A stretch of 63,883 nucleotides of DNA from Sphingobium chungbukense. GTDB lineage: Bacteria > Pseudomonadota > Alphaproteobacteria > Sphingomonadales > Sphingomonadaceae. A program made the translations under genes and the position numbers. The notes under the pieces were generated by a model, which worked only from the letters and a program-made list of their open reading frames with translations, searched no databases and was not told the origin of the DNA. Position 1 is the first letter of the stretch. The number at the start of each line of letters is the position of its first letter. The stretch spans positions 1 to 63,883 of the forward strand of contig NZ_LBIC01000008.1 in the NCBI RefSeq assembly GCF_001005725.1. Direction: 5' to 3'. Positions 42,121-51,285 of this stretch are shown here, piece after piece.

Positions 42121-42178
42121 CGAGGCACTCGCATATCCATTCTCAGATCGCACCGACCGCATCGGCAGGGAGGCCATC

Positions 42179-42577
42179 ATGACGGACATCGATAGAGTTC
42201 TGGCTGCTCGAAATGCTATAATTCAACGCAATGCCGCGATCCGCAATGCGACGGCCCCGGCTACTATCGATCCGAAAGCGGCGGAGGCCTTCGCCGCGAA
42301 GCTGCAGGGCGCACTTAGCGCCACTGCAACCAGCGTACCGGCATTAACGGTCAATCAGCCTTCACCAACGGATAGCGTCCGCTCCGCGATCGCCAGCGTG
42401 AACGAGACTATGGAACAGGAAGATGTGGCGACCGAGGCATATGAGCGTGGAGAAACGACCGACATAGCGGCGGTGATGTTGATGAAGTCGCGTTCGGATA
42501 TCGAGTTCGAAGCAACGCTTCAAATCCGCAACAAGCTGCTTTCCGCATATAAGGATATTATGAACATGCAGATTTAG
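42179..42577 (+). CDS. orphan FliE-like protein
   Basis: 132 residues with GGGAGG 5 bases before the ATG. The C-terminal half VRSAIASVNETMEQEDVATE, AYERGETTDIAAVMLMKSRS, then ATLQIRNKLLSAYKDIMNMQI is the FliE signature (conserved RNKL..AY.DIM.M at the end). FliE joins the MS ring to the flagellar rod and is the first substrate of the flagellar export gate. No other flagellar gene is present. The N-terminal 50 residues are Ala-rich and unlike FliE. Its stop overlaps the stop of the last transfer gene tail to tail. A decoy, a regulator of host motility or captured cargo are options. Confidence 0.75.
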   Translation: MTDIDRVLAARNAIIQRNAAIRNATAPATIDPKAAEAFAAKLQGALSATATSVPALTVNQPSPTDSVRSAIASVNETMEQEDVATEAYERGETTDIAAVMLMKSRSDIEFEATLQIRNKLLSAYKDIMNMQI

Positions 42578-43353
42578 CGGCCGCTCGGCGTTCGCTGCCT
42601 TTGCAGGATTTGGTTCTGCTGGATGGCCCGAATGCGTTCGTCCTGCTGCTGACGGACCTGCACACCGGCGATGCGCTCTCCTCGTTCAATCCTGCCTGCC
42701 ACCTCTTCCTTCCTCTGCTCGACAAAAGCCTTTTGCAGCTTGGTATCCTGCGGAAACCTGCTGCTGGCGATCGTCATGGCCTGCGCGACATAACTTTGCG
42801 CCCGACGCAGGCCGGGATCATTGGCGTTCTCCGTATGTGACTGCCGACGGAAGCGCTCGGCGAGATCCTGCATGCGGGCTGGCTTCTCCTTATTGTCGCG
42901 GACCTGGCTGACCGTTCTCTTGTTGGCGGCGGCATTTGCCGGCGTTTCGGCGTGGCGCGGATTGTTCCGGGAAGGGGAGGTGGAGGGCTGTCGCGCCTGA
43001 TCGCGCTCGGCCGCTGCCAAGGTCTTTGCATCGGGCTTGTACCCATCAATGGTCAGGCCCTGCGCAGAGGCCGCGAGATACGCTGCCCGCTTGAAATCCG
43101 CATCGCCATTGATCTTGAGAGAGGTCCAGCCATTGGCTTTGGCGAGCCGCACCAGATCGGGGAGGGCGCTCGCGTCGCGGGCTTTGATCCGGTCTGGCGA
43201 TATCGTTGCGACGGGGGCTTTGTCATGGGCGCTGCGGTAAAGTTTGTTCCCGACCCGAACGAAACGCGATTCCAGTTCCTGTGGCATTTCGACGCTGGCG
43301 CGCCGGCGTGCCGTCTCTTCGGGCCTGTCCGTGGGATTTACATTTTCAGCCAT
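42574..43353 (-). CDS. LPD7-domain protein, last gene of the transfer operon
   Basis: 259 residues. The LPD7 domain (NKLYRSAHDKAPVATISPDR, SALPDLVRLAKANGWTSLKI, FKRAAYLAASAQGLTIDGY, about residues 35-105) is usual in proteins carried or used by conjugation systems. A disordered Pro/Asn-rich linker follows. The C-terminal module at residues 161-228 (LAERF, N..DP.L..AQ..V.Q) is alike to the C-terminus of the Fic protein at 61453. The gene is 2 bases after virD4, suggesting that it is handled by the coupling protein, perhaps as a substrate. Confidence 0.8.
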   Translation of the reverse strand: MAENVNPTDRPEETARRRASVEMPQELESRFVRVGNKLYRSAHDKAPVATISPDRIKARDASALPDLVRLAKANGWTSLKINGDADFKRAAYLAASAQGLTIDGYKPDAKTLAAAERDQARQPSTSPSRNNPRHAETPANAAANKRTVSQVRDNKEKPARMQDLAERFRRQSHTENANDPGLRRAQSYVAQAMTIASSRFPQDTKLQKAFVEQRKEEVAGRIERGERIAGVQVRQQQDERIRAIQQNQILQRQRTPSGR

Positions 43354-43354
43354 T

Positions 43355-45175
43355 TTAGCGCTCCTGTTCGATCAAACCTACTCTTTCGTGGCCGCGTTGC
43401 TTTGCTTCGACATCGATCAGCATGTCGGGGAAGTCGGAGATAACGACACAATCCATCGCGAATGTTTCGGGATCGGGATTGGCGAGCTGGTCCGCATCGG
43501 GCAGCACGCACGGAGGAAGATCCTCGTCCTCACGGATTCGCCGGGGGCTGGGCGCAACGATCGGCGCAGGCATGAGCCTGCGCGTGAAATGGCCGTCGGC
43601 AAAATAGCGGATCTTGTCTCCCCGGATCGGAGGCATGCCTCCCCTCATCAGCAGCAGTTCGTCTGCCGGAAACTGCATCAGTTCCTGCGGAAGCAAGAGC
43701 GCGCGCCGATGATCGGACATCGATTTGGATCGGTTTGCAAGGATGCCGTGGATCGTCAGCGAGCGCGTCACCGCCTCCTGCCCCACATATCCAATCCGTT
43801 CCGACAGTTCGTTGGCGACGCGGAGTTCCTTGGGGGTGAAGGCTACTTCGACACCGCAGTTCGATACGATTTCGTCAGCTCCATGCTCCCCATAGACGGC
43901 GCGAAGCTGGGATCGGGACTGGATAACCGGCAACAAGCGGATGCCATACCCAGCAACATAGGAAAACGCGCTCGCGATCACCTGGGCGCGGCCGATCCGG
44001 GCAAATTCATCCAGTAACACCAGCACCTTGATCGGAGTCCGATCATCGGGGAGATCGCGGACGTTGAGATCGATGAGCTGTTGAAAAAGCAAATTATAGA
44101 GCGGTGCCACCCGATCCAGTTCGTCCGGCGATACGCCGAGGTAGATCGACATCGGCCGCATCCGCAGCTCGCGAAGATCGAAATCGCTCTCTTCGGTCGC
44201 GGCATCCACGCGGGGATTGAGCCATAGGCTCAGCTTGGAGGTGACTGTCTGGACGATGCCCGCAAAAGTGTTGTCAGCGCCCGATGTAAAGTCAGCCAGC
44301 GCATTGCGGCATCCCGTGGAAAGCCGGAGCGAACGATCCTCCAAAATCTTGCGGAAATAGCCGCGCGTGTCGCCCGTCGTCATGAGGCGATAGATTGCCC
44401 CGATCGTGAAAGGCGCATCGGCTTGTGCAAGATAGGCACCCACGCCCACAAAGGCCGTTCGTGCGGAATCCGTCCAGAACGGTTCCCCTCGTTCCGGGGG
44501 AACGAACAACATGGTCGCTATCTTCTGAAGCTCAATGATAGCCTGGTCGGGATTGGCCCGATCGATATAGGCCAAGGGGTTATAGCGAGCGGTTCTCCCG
44601 TCGGGATCGGTGGGATTGAACAGATATACCGCTTGGCCATGCTTCGCCCTGAACCCGGCGGTCGCTTCATAATTTTCTCTCTTCACATCGAGAATGACCA
44701 CCGATCCGGTCCAGCTCAGCAGGTTCGGAATGACGATCCCCACGCCCTTGCCCGACCGGGTAGGAGCTTCCACGATGCAATGTTCGTTGCCGGCAAATAT
44801 CAGGAAGCGGCCAGATTTTTTGCCAAGCACAATCCCATCATCACCGCGGAATCCGCCGCGCCTGATTTCGCCCTCCTTGGCGAAGCGAGCTGCACCGTGC
44901 AGCGGAGGCTTGCGCGTCACGAACCAGAACAGCAGGAGGCCGGACAGGAGCGACCCGGCAGCAAGCCCGGCGGCAACGGCCTTCAGTACAACGGGATCGC
45001 CTCGATAATACCAGAAGAATGCCGGCATCTTGAAAGGGTCGTAAGCCGAGGCTGGCAGCCCCAGGACAAACCATGCGATGATCGAGCCGGTCAGGAAGAG
45101 TAGGAGCAGCGCGATCGGAATCCCGATCGCCAAGGCCACTCCCCGGCTAGGCTGCGTGCCGCCCTGCGGGGTCAT
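43355..45175 (-). CDS. virD4: VirD4/TraG coupling protein
   Basis: 606 residues. Two N-terminal membrane helices (about 12-35 and 60-85). Walker A EAPTRSGKGVGIVIPNLL near residue 135 and Walker B VLVLLDEFARIGR near 385. GYGIRLLPVIQSRSQLRAVY and ILANRSKSMSDHRRALLLPQ are VirD4 signatures. The hexameric ATPase brings relaxosome and effector proteins to the channel. The start overlaps virB11 by 29 bases. Confidence 0.95.
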   Translation of the reverse strand: MTPQGGTQPSRGVALAIGIPIALLLLFLTGSIIAWFVLGLPASAYDPFKMPAFFWYYRGDPVVLKAVAAGLAAGSLLSGLLLFWFVTRKPPLHGAARFAKEGEIRRGGFRGDDGIVLGKKSGRFLIFAGNEHCIVEAPTRSGKGVGIVIPNLLSWTGSVVILDVKRENYEATAGFRAKHGQAVYLFNPTDPDGRTARYNPLAYIDRANPDQAIIELQKIATMLFVPPERGEPFWTDSARTAFVGVGAYLAQADAPFTIGAIYRLMTTGDTRGYFRKILEDRSLRLSTGCRNALADFTSGADNTFAGIVQTVTSKLSLWLNPRVDAATEESDFDLRELRMRPMSIYLGVSPDELDRVAPLYNLLFQQLIDLNVRDLPDDRTPIKVLVLLDEFARIGRAQVIASAFSYVAGYGIRLLPVIQSRSQLRAVYGEHGADEIVSNCGVEVAFTPKELRVANELSERIGYVGQEAVTRSLTIHGILANRSKSMSDHRRALLLPQELMQFPADELLLMRGGMPPIRGDKIRYFADGHFTRRLMPAPIVAPSPRRIREDEDLPPCVLPDADQLANPDPETFAMDCVVISDFPDMLIDVEAKQRGHERVGLIEQER

Positions 45176-46160
45176 AATATATCTCCGTCACGCGAAATTT
45201 ACCCTGCACCTTCTTCATCTGCACCACGACATCCACGAGGATCTTCAGAAGCGATCGAATGTCGTCGCGGCCGAGATCCGCGCCGCCCTCGCTCTCCTTG
45301 ACCAGCAAGGTGAGCTGATCGAAGGCGAGTTCTGCCGATGCGGCATGAATGGTCGTGATTGAGCCGGGATGGCCGCTATTGACGTTGCGCAGATAGAAGA
45401 AGGCGGTGCCGTCCCTGAGTTCCTGCAACAAAATTCTGTCGGGCCGCATACGCAATGCGCTTTCCAACAACTCTTTGGCCGTCACCTTGGCGGTGCCCTG
45501 GCCATCCTTGCTGTAGGTCATGTGGACGACATTGCGATGCGGGACGACCAGCTCGCGGGTATCCTCGATGGTCAGAAGCCGCTCATCATCTGGGATGAGT
45601 TGGATCAGCCCTTTCGCCAATGTCGTCTTGCCCGATCCCGTGGCACCTGAAATCAGGATGTTGAGGCGACTGCGAACTGCCAGCTCGAAAAACTCGACGT
45701 GTCGGCCCTCACCGAGGAGGGCGAGCAACCTATCTTCGTTTTCGGTCATGCCCCGCGCCGCGACCTTCGTTTCTGTAAATAGGCCGCTGGCTTCGAAATC
45801 TGTCATGTTCATAGTCTTGGTCGACGGCTTGCGTATCGTGATGGATACCGTTCCGTCTGGGGCGACGGGGGGAGCGACAATCTGGACGCGCTCGCCTGTC
45901 GGAAAGATCGTGGAGCAGATCGGGTTTTCGCGCGTGACATCCTGCGATGTGAATGCCGCAGCGGCCGTCGCCAATATGTTGAGGCGCGGCAGTGTCAGTT
46001 CCTCTTCCACTGCCCAGGTCCAACCGCCTTTGCGTTCGACCGCCACCTCAAGGGGCTGATTGATTACAACCTCCGTCACCTCCTCATCATCGAGATATTT
46101 CCGCAAAGGCTGCATCGCGTCATCGAGGACCGCGGTGTTGCGGAAGGCGGTGACGCTCAT
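45147..46160 (-). CDS. virB11: VirB11 ATPase
   Basis: 337 residues. ISGATGSGKTTLAKGLIQLI is Walker A near residue 170. LLTIEDTRELVVPHRNVVHM is the Asp box with Walker B, and GHPGSITTIHAASAELAFDQ is the His box. A hexameric traffic ATPase that powers pilus building and transfer. It overlaps virB10 by 4 bases. Confidence 0.95.
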   Translation of the reverse strand: MSVTAFRNTAVLDDAMQPLRKYLDDEEVTEVVINQPLEVAVERKGGWTWAVEEELTLPRLNILATAAAAFTSQDVTRENPICSTIFPTGERVQIVAPPVAPDGTVSITIRKPSTKTMNMTDFEASGLFTETKVAARGMTENEDRLLALLGEGRHVEFFELAVRSRLNILISGATGSGKTTLAKGLIQLIPDDERLLTIEDTRELVVPHRNVVHMTYSKDGQGTAKVTAKELLESALRMRPDRILLQELRDGTAFFYLRNVNSGHPGSITTIHAASAELAFDQLTLLVKESEGGADLGRDDIRSLLKILVDVVVQMKKVQGKFRVTEIYYDPAGRHAA

Positions 46161-47338
46161 TTCAGGCCCAACCCGTAAACCTGGCTGAAGTCGAAATCCT
46201 GCGCCACGGTAATGGCAAGGTCGGTGCCTTGCGCGACCCGCAGAACGGGCTTTATCTGCTGTGTGTCCTGCAAAATGGTCGATGCGGAATCCGACGGAAC
46301 GCGCGTCACATTATTTCCCGCGCGGCCGACTGCGGTGGATGCGACATAGGCCCCATCCTCCAGCACGCTGAACAACAATGCCGAGCCGAATCGATCCCAA
46401 AAGAACCGATCGACCTTTCCGCCCACCCCAGCACGGCCGAGACTGTCGGACGCCGGCGACGCTATATCTATCGATACACCTCTTGGCGTGACAGCACGGC
46501 TCCACATGGCGAACAGGCGATATTGGCCGCGATTGAGACCGCCCTGATACTCGCCAAAGACCCGCGTGCCCTTTTCCATAAGGACGACGCGACCGTTGTC
46601 CGAATAGATGTCGCGCGGCACGATGCAGGTCGCATAGCCTGGCACGCTGCTGTCCATCGCGGTCTGAAGGGTGCAGGGGATGATCGAACCGGCGGTGACG
46701 AGATAGTTGCGATCGCCGATCATGCGCGCCGTTGTGCGTCCTATGGCCGATGTGCGCTTGAGATCATCCAGAGGCGTTGCTTCGCGGGCTGCCCTTTCCG
46801 GCCCAGAGGACTGAGTTCCTTCACCTCCCACGCCCGCAAGGCGATCAGCGATTTGCTGGCCTGATGAGCCATTATAGGCAACGAGCGTGGATCGCCGCGC
46901 AGTATTCCGCAATTCCTCAGCTTCGGCGATACGGCGTTGCGCTGCCGTCGCCTCGGCCGACTGCGCGCCATGTGACGGGACACTACCTGGGCCAATCGCT
47001 GGCACCTGTTCCCCAGCAAGCTGGACGGGAGCATTCGGGTCTTGCGCGGCCGACTGGAGCGTCGGTGCGATCACGGTCTTCGGATCATAGGGCACTTCCG
47101 GAGCGGGTGGCTTCGGTTTTACGTCCGGCATCTTGTTGTTTCCGCCCACGCCAGCAGCGATCGTCAGGGCTGCGAACAGCAGCGAGCCGCCCAGCGCGCC
47201 CGCTACGATCATCTTTTTGGTGTCCCACTGAAACGACTTGAGGGAGGGGATGCGGTTAGGCCGATCGACCGCGGGAGCTTCGCGATCGATTTCGTCCATG
47301 TCCGGTGTGGCATCGACGTCAAATCTTTTATCGCTCAC
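46157..47338 (-). CDS. virB10: VirB10 core-complex protein
   Basis: 393 residues from a GTG 1 base after the virB9 stop. A membrane helix at about 42-63 (MIVAGALGGSLLFAALTIAA), then a Pro-rich linker (MPDVKPKPPAPEVPYDPKTV). The C-terminal beta-barrel has YLVTAGSIIPCTLQTAMDSS and GRVVLMEKGTRVFGEYQGGL. It spans both membranes and senses the ATPases. Confidence 0.95.
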   Translation of the reverse strand: MSDKRFDVDATPDMDEIDREAPAVDRPNRIPSLKSFQWDTKKMIVAGALGGSLLFAALTIAAGVGGNNKMPDVKPKPPAPEVPYDPKTVIAPTLQSAAQDPNAPVQLAGEQVPAIGPGSVPSHGAQSAEATAAQRRIAEAEELRNTARRSTLVAYNGSSGQQIADRLAGVGGEGTQSSGPERAAREATPLDDLKRTSAIGRTTARMIGDRNYLVTAGSIIPCTLQTAMDSSVPGYATCIVPRDIYSDNGRVVLMEKGTRVFGEYQGGLNRGQYRLFAMWSRAVTPRGVSIDIASPASDSLGRAGVGGKVDRFFWDRFGSALLFSVLEDGAYVASTAVGRAGNNVTRVPSDSASTILQDTQQIKPVLRVAQGTDLAITVAQDFDFSQVYGLGLK

Positions 47339-47339
47339 A

Positions 47340-48185
47340 TCAATCCTCCGTCTGCCGTTCCACCACTTCGGAGGCTGTGTCCGTCTTCGGATCGCGGCCG
47401 TAAAAGCTCGGCTTTTCGTTGTAGATGCACAGGACCACCTTGCCCCGGCGCAGTCGCAATTCGCGGAAGATCCCGTGGATCACGACGAATTCGTCCCTGA
47501 CATCGAACGATGCGGTTGCCTCGCTGCCATCGGGATTTACCGTGAAGATGGCAGGGATTTCCCGCTGATTGGGAAAACGCAGGACCGTAAATTGTCCGTT
47601 GTCGCTGACTTCGGACGGCTGAATCTCGGATGATCCCTGCACGGTGTAATTCAGATTGCGGGTGCCTTCCAGAACGCCCAGATCCAATGCAGCCTTGATG
47701 GCGCCGTTCTGTTGCGCGAGGACTTGGGCTAGCTGGCGGCGAGCAGCCGCTTCGCGAAGGGCGGCCGCCTCCTGTTCCGGGTAACGAATGCGGACCTTGT
47801 AGAAGGTCTCGGCGGCGCGACCATTGGCAATCGCCGACAGGGCAAAGGTGTAATTGCGCTTCTGGCCGGCATAGTCCGTCACAACGATGAGGTTGGTTCC
47901 GCCCGCCCGCTCACGCGGCTTGATGAACAACGAGTTTTCAGCCGGCGCGACTTCCCATGAGACGGTATCGCCCATGGCCACGAACTTGATGATCTCGCCC
48001 TGCGCGAACTCGATCTGTGTCGCGGTCCTAAAGGCGCTGCGGATCGCGATGACATTCTGGTCACTATAGCTGACTTCCCGGACCCGATGATCGGCGGTGA
48101 CGGGGCGGGGTGTGTTTTCGGCGCTGGCCGGCGACGGAAGCGCCGCTGCCATCATCGCCGCGCCGAGTATGTGAAGCTGTCTCAT
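47340..48185 (-). CDS. virB9: VirB9 core-complex protein
   Basis: 281 residues. The signal peptide ends PASAEN. DHRVREVSYSDQNVIAIRSA, then TQIEFAQGEIIKFVAMGDT, is the VirB9/CagX start. GQFTVLRFPNQREIPAIFTV and EFVVIHGIFRELRLRRGKVV are the C-terminal domain that inserts in the outer membrane with VirB7 and VirB10. The start overlaps virB8 (ATGA). Confidence 0.95.
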   Translation of the reverse strand: MRQLHILGAAMMAAALPSPASAENTPRPVTADHRVREVSYSDQNVIAIRSAFRTATQIEFAQGEIIKFVAMGDTVSWEVAPAENSLFIKPRERAGGTNLIVVTDYAGQKRNYTFALSAIANGRAAETFYKVRIRYPEQEAAALREAAARRQLAQVLAQQNGAIKAALDLGVLEGTRNLNYTVQGSSEIQPSEVSDNGQFTVLRFPNQREIPAIFTVNPDGSEATASFDVRDEFVVIHGIFRELRLRRGKVVLCIYNEKPSFYGRDPKTDTASEVVERQTED

Positions 48186-48874
48186 TTTCCACCTACTTCC
48201 ACGTCCGCGCGATAGGCTTTGACCTGAAAGCCGAGCGGATTGGCGTAGCGCCCCGCTTCCGATTCCGGTTTTGACAGTACGTCGAACGTGATGGTCGCGA
48301 TGGCCGGGGTCTCGGTAGCTTGACCGTCGCGTTCAAGCCGCTTGGTAAAGCGGACCTGGGCGACATTCGCCGAGATGAAGGATACGGCCCTGACGGCAAC
48401 GAACACCGCATCGCTGGCGGTGAGCTGGTTCTGGGGTGAGTCCGGATTATCCTTCTTGTAAAAGGTGATCCACCGGCGCTGTTCTTCGGGCGCGGAGAGC
48501 GCGAGAACCTGATTGAAAAACTCCTGGCGTGCCTGCGGAATCCAGCCCTCGCGCGACCTGACATAGCTGGCGAGAAAGTATTTCCGCACCGCCTCGTCAT
48601 AGGTGATGGTTTTGTCACCCCGGAGCTGCTGGGTCACTTCGGTTGCGCCCGTGGATCGATCGACGGTGACGACATAGGGCACCACGGTCTTGAGCGGCGA
48701 CAACATCGCCACCGAGGCGACACCGACGACAGCTATGATGCTGGCGCCGCCAGCGACAATCCACGCGACGCGCTTAGACCGATCGGCTGCAACGAAGCGT
48801 TCCCGATCCCAGCTTTGGGCTTCGGCAAAATATGCCTTCAGATCCTCAGCGCTGTCTTTGACCCCGATCGCCAT
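48182..48874 (-). CDS. virB8: VirB8 inner-membrane assembly factor
   Basis: 230 residues. A cytosolic start, one helix at about residues 33-53 (VAWIVAGGASIIAVVGVASV), then the NTF2-like periplasmic domain with TYDEAVRKYFLASYVRSREG and VRFTKRLERDGQATETPAIA. It nucleates the core and links VirB6, VirB9 and VirB10. It follows the small VirB7-position gene by 2 bases. Confidence 0.93.
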   Translation of the reverse strand: MAIGVKDSAEDLKAYFAEAQSWDRERFVAADRSKRVAWIVAGGASIIAVVGVASVAMLSPLKTVVPYVVTVDRSTGATEVTQQLRGDKTITYDEAVRKYFLASYVRSREGWIPQARQEFFNQVLALSAPEEQRRWITFYKKDNPDSPQNQLTASDAVFVAVRAVSFISANVAQVRFTKRLERDGQATETPAIATITFDVLSKPESEAGRYANPLGFQVKAYRADVEVGGK

Positions 48875-48876
48875 TG

Positions 48877-49203
48877 TCAGCAGCTCGCATAAACGGGCTG
48901 GGAAGCCGCGTTGTTGGCTGGAAGTGGCGAAGCTGCGCTGATCGGCGGCACGCCGCTATCATCCCGCGACGCAGGACTATTGGCGTCCGGCGCGGCAGAT
49001 GATGGAAAGAGTTGCGTGGGCTGAGCCGCCGATCCTGACGGACTTCGGGCGGGCAGGGTCGGGAGAATGGTGCCATAGGGATTAGCAGGCCGCTTCGATT
49101 GCCCGTTGCAACGCGGAACTTTGGCTTCCTTGGCCGCGAGAACCGGCGTGGGCGTTGAGAGTGCGAAAAGGGCTATTGGCGCGAGCGCCTTGGCAAAATT
49201 CAT
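48877..49203 (-). CDS. small exported protein in the VirB7 position
   Basis: 108 residues. The signal peptide reads MNFAKALAPIALFALSTPTP then VLAA. VPRCNGQSKRPANPYGTILP near the mature N-terminus resembles the short VirB7-type core peptide, but the Cys (about residue 32) lies 8 residues past the predicted cleavage and is not in a lipobox. The remainder is Ser-, Ala- and Pro-rich and ends with Cys. Between virB6 and virB8, where VirB7 is usually coded. A divergent VirB7 is likely. Confidence 0.65.
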   Translation of the reverse strand: MNFAKALAPIALFALSTPTPVLAAKEAKVPRCNGQSKRPANPYGTILPTLPARSPSGSAAQPTQLFPSSAAPDANSPASRDDSGVPPISAASPLPANNAASQPVYASC

Positions 49204-49213
49204 GGCATTTCTC

Positions 49214-50224
49214 CTATCTCGTCCGCGTCAGGGTTCCCCCGGTCCCACTGCCGGTCCCCCCACCCAACCGACGCGCGCCGGCTCCAACAGCGCGCGCGCC
49301 GCTAAGGGGCGCACCAGCCATTGTACGGCCTGCGATTGGGGCCAGGTTTCCGGTAACGGCGTTGGCAAACTGTGCCGCTAGGGCAGGGCCACCGCCACCC
49401 AGGCCCGACGCGAGGCTTGGGATTTGCAGGAAGAAGAAGAAGCCCAGCACGTAGAATGACAGGGCTTTCAGCACGGCGATCAAAACTTCATCGTCATTCG
49501 TGATCGAATTAATGAATGTGTCAGTGGTCTGCGAAATGAACAGCGTGACCAGCAGCGCGAACACAACCAGCATGATGTAGCTGATGGCTGAGCCTAGCCA
49601 TGCGAAGAACCAGCCCCGCGTAGAGTCAAATAGAAGAGCTGCAACGAATAACGGTCCCACGACAGCTAGCAAAGCGAGTGCAAACAGCGCGAAGGCGCAG
49701 ATCGTGAAGCCGAGTGCGCAGGATAGCAAAGCAACGAAAAGGATTACCAGATTGGCAAAAGCAGCAAGGATAATTTCCACAATGTTATTGGGCATGCCAA
49801 TCAGGTTCACGCCCGCTGCGTCAGTGTGGGCCTGAACGATTTCTTCGATTTTCGTGATGGCGCGAAATGCGCCCTGTAGAAGCGTATCGAAGTAGCCACC
49901 AAGACCACCTACATCAGCGCCGCCAAGCGCATTGGCGAATTGCCCCGGAAGTCCGTTCATCGTGAAGAGACCGACCGATGCTCCATAAAGTGAGCTGACG
50001 GCCCATGTAAGTGCGGCGAGTTTCAGCGTGCGATAGACGAATTCGCGAGCGGGATACTGAACGGCTCCCCTGAGTATCGCGCCCCCCAACAGGATGATGT
50101 AAATCGTGACGCCGACCCGGAGGGGACCGGAGATGATGCCGATCACCGACGAATACAGTGCAATGATGCCCGCGAGGGCACCATCAACCGCATTCATCAT
50201 GCTCTCGAAGATCGGAAAATCCAT
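49214..50224 (-). CDS. virB6: VirB6/TrbL inner-membrane channel protein
   Basis: 336 residues, six or more helices. GALAGIIALYSSVIGIISGP, YIILLGGAILRGAVQYPARE and LVVFALLVTLFISQTTDTFI match VirB6. The tail is Gly- and Ala-rich. It forms part of the inner-membrane channel. The gene begins 24 bases after eexN. Confidence 0.92.
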   Translation of the reverse strand: MDFPIFESMMNAVDGALAGIIALYSSVIGIISGPLRVGVTIYIILLGGAILRGAVQYPAREFVYRTLKLAALTWAVSSLYGASVGLFTMNGLPGQFANALGGADVGGLGGYFDTLLQGAFRAITKIEEIVQAHTDAAGVNLIGMPNNIVEIILAAFANLVILFVALLSCALGFTICAFALFALALLAVVGPLFVAALLFDSTRGWFFAWLGSAISYIMLVVFALLVTLFISQTTDTFINSITNDDEVLIAVLKALSFYVLGFFFFLQIPSLASGLGGGGPALAAQFANAVTGNLAPIAGRTMAGAPLSGARAVGAGARRLGGGTGSGTGGTLTRTR

Positions 50225-50247
50225 CGCTCTTCAGCCCTGCCGCATCA

Positions 50248-50556
50248 TCAGATGCCCATCTGCTTTTTCATGCGTTCGCGCTGATCGCGCTGAAGGTTGC
50301 GAAGCCGTGCAGCGTCGGCGTTGTTGCAATTCTGGGTGACGACTGACGGCCAGCTAGAGATCGGGCGTTGCGACCCCTTCCACTGATCGCACATTGCTTG
50401 AATTTCCTTAGCCTCGTCTGGATGTTCCGAGAGATACAGGATCGTCCGAAGAGGTATGTCGGATCGCAGATCCTCCCCCTTTTGCGACTTTTCGGAGGGC
50501 GAACAGCCCGCGACAGCCAAAAACAACAGAACCACAGGGCCTAAGCAGCGGCGCAT
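50248..50556 (-). CDS. eexN: EexN-like entry-exclusion lipoprotein
   Basis: 102 residues. The lipobox LAVAGC gives a lipoprotein with Cys18. LYLSEHPDEAKEIQAMCDQW and a later NCNNAD match the EexN pattern (helix, Cys, short linker, Cys-Asn). EexN proteins block re-entry of the same plasmid in the recipient. Between virB5 and virB6, its usual place. The start overlaps the virB5 stop (TGATG). Confidence 0.87.
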   Translation of the reverse strand: MRRCLGPVVLLFLAVAGCSPSEKSQKGEDLRSDIPLRTILYLSEHPDEAKEIQAMCDQWKGSQRPISSWPSVVTQNCNNADAARLRNLQRDQRERMKKQMGI

Positions 50557-51272
50557 CAGTCAATCCCCGCCTGTGCCTTCAATTTGGCGAGTTGCTGTTG
50601 TCGTTGGGCCGCATAGCCCTGATAATCGGCCTCAGCCTTGGCCCGGCGCTGTAATTCGACGGCCTGCAGGGCCATCATGTCGTTCGACATCTGCGCCTGT
50701 TCCAATTGGAGGCGAGCGGTCATGTCGGCACGCTCGGCAGCAGAATTGGAGCTGGCTAGTCGCGAACGCAGTTCCTCCAAACCCTCGCGGCGGCTCGTAA
50801 CAGAATCTCCTACGGACCCGGCCAAACCTGCGGTGACGGCGGCTTGGCGGGCACCAATCTCATAGTTTGCCCGTGCGCTCTCTGAGGTATCTGGGGATAA
50901 TTGCCCCATCAGCCCCTGAAAAACACTATCGGAGCGTCCGCGAAGGCGGCCGATGACGTTGAGGTCGCCATTGGCGTATCCATCAAGGCTGCCCGAGGAC
51001 ACGTTCAATTCGCGCATGGCGTCGGTGCGGAGGTTATCCGCAACCCGCCCGATGTCGGTTGCCTTGTTCAGATCTCGATAGAGATCGCGGGCCTGCTGGA
51101 GCTGGTCGGCCCCTTGGGCGAGCATCGATACGCCCTGACGCACCTGCTCGATTTGCTGCAACAAGCCTTGTGCGTTGTGGACCGGAATGCCTAAACCCTG
51201 CCCCTGGGCGGACGCCGTGATGGTGAGGAGCGAGGCTCCCATCACGATGTAGCGAAGTTTCCTAGCCGTCAT
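50556..51272 (-). CDS. virB5: VirB5/TrbJ minor pilin
   Basis: 238 residues. The signal peptide ends ASAQGQ. GIPVHNAQGLLQQIEQVRQG begins the helical domain, and EQAQMSNDMMALQAVELQRR is the conserved final helix. VirB5 caps the pilus tip and helps in adhesion. 14 bases after virB4. Confidence 0.9.
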   Translation of the reverse strand: MTARKLRYIVMGASLLTITASAQGQGLGIPVHNAQGLLQQIEQVRQGVSMLAQGADQLQQARDLYRDLNKATDIGRVADNLRTDAMRELNVSSGSLDGYANGDLNVIGRLRGRSDSVFQGLMGQLSPDTSESARANYEIGARQAAVTAGLAGSVGDSVTSRREGLEELRSRLASSNSAAERADMTARLQLEQAQMSNDMMALQAVELQRRAKAEADYQGYAAQRQQQLAKLKAQAGID

Positions 51273-51285
51273 GAGACTTCTCCTT

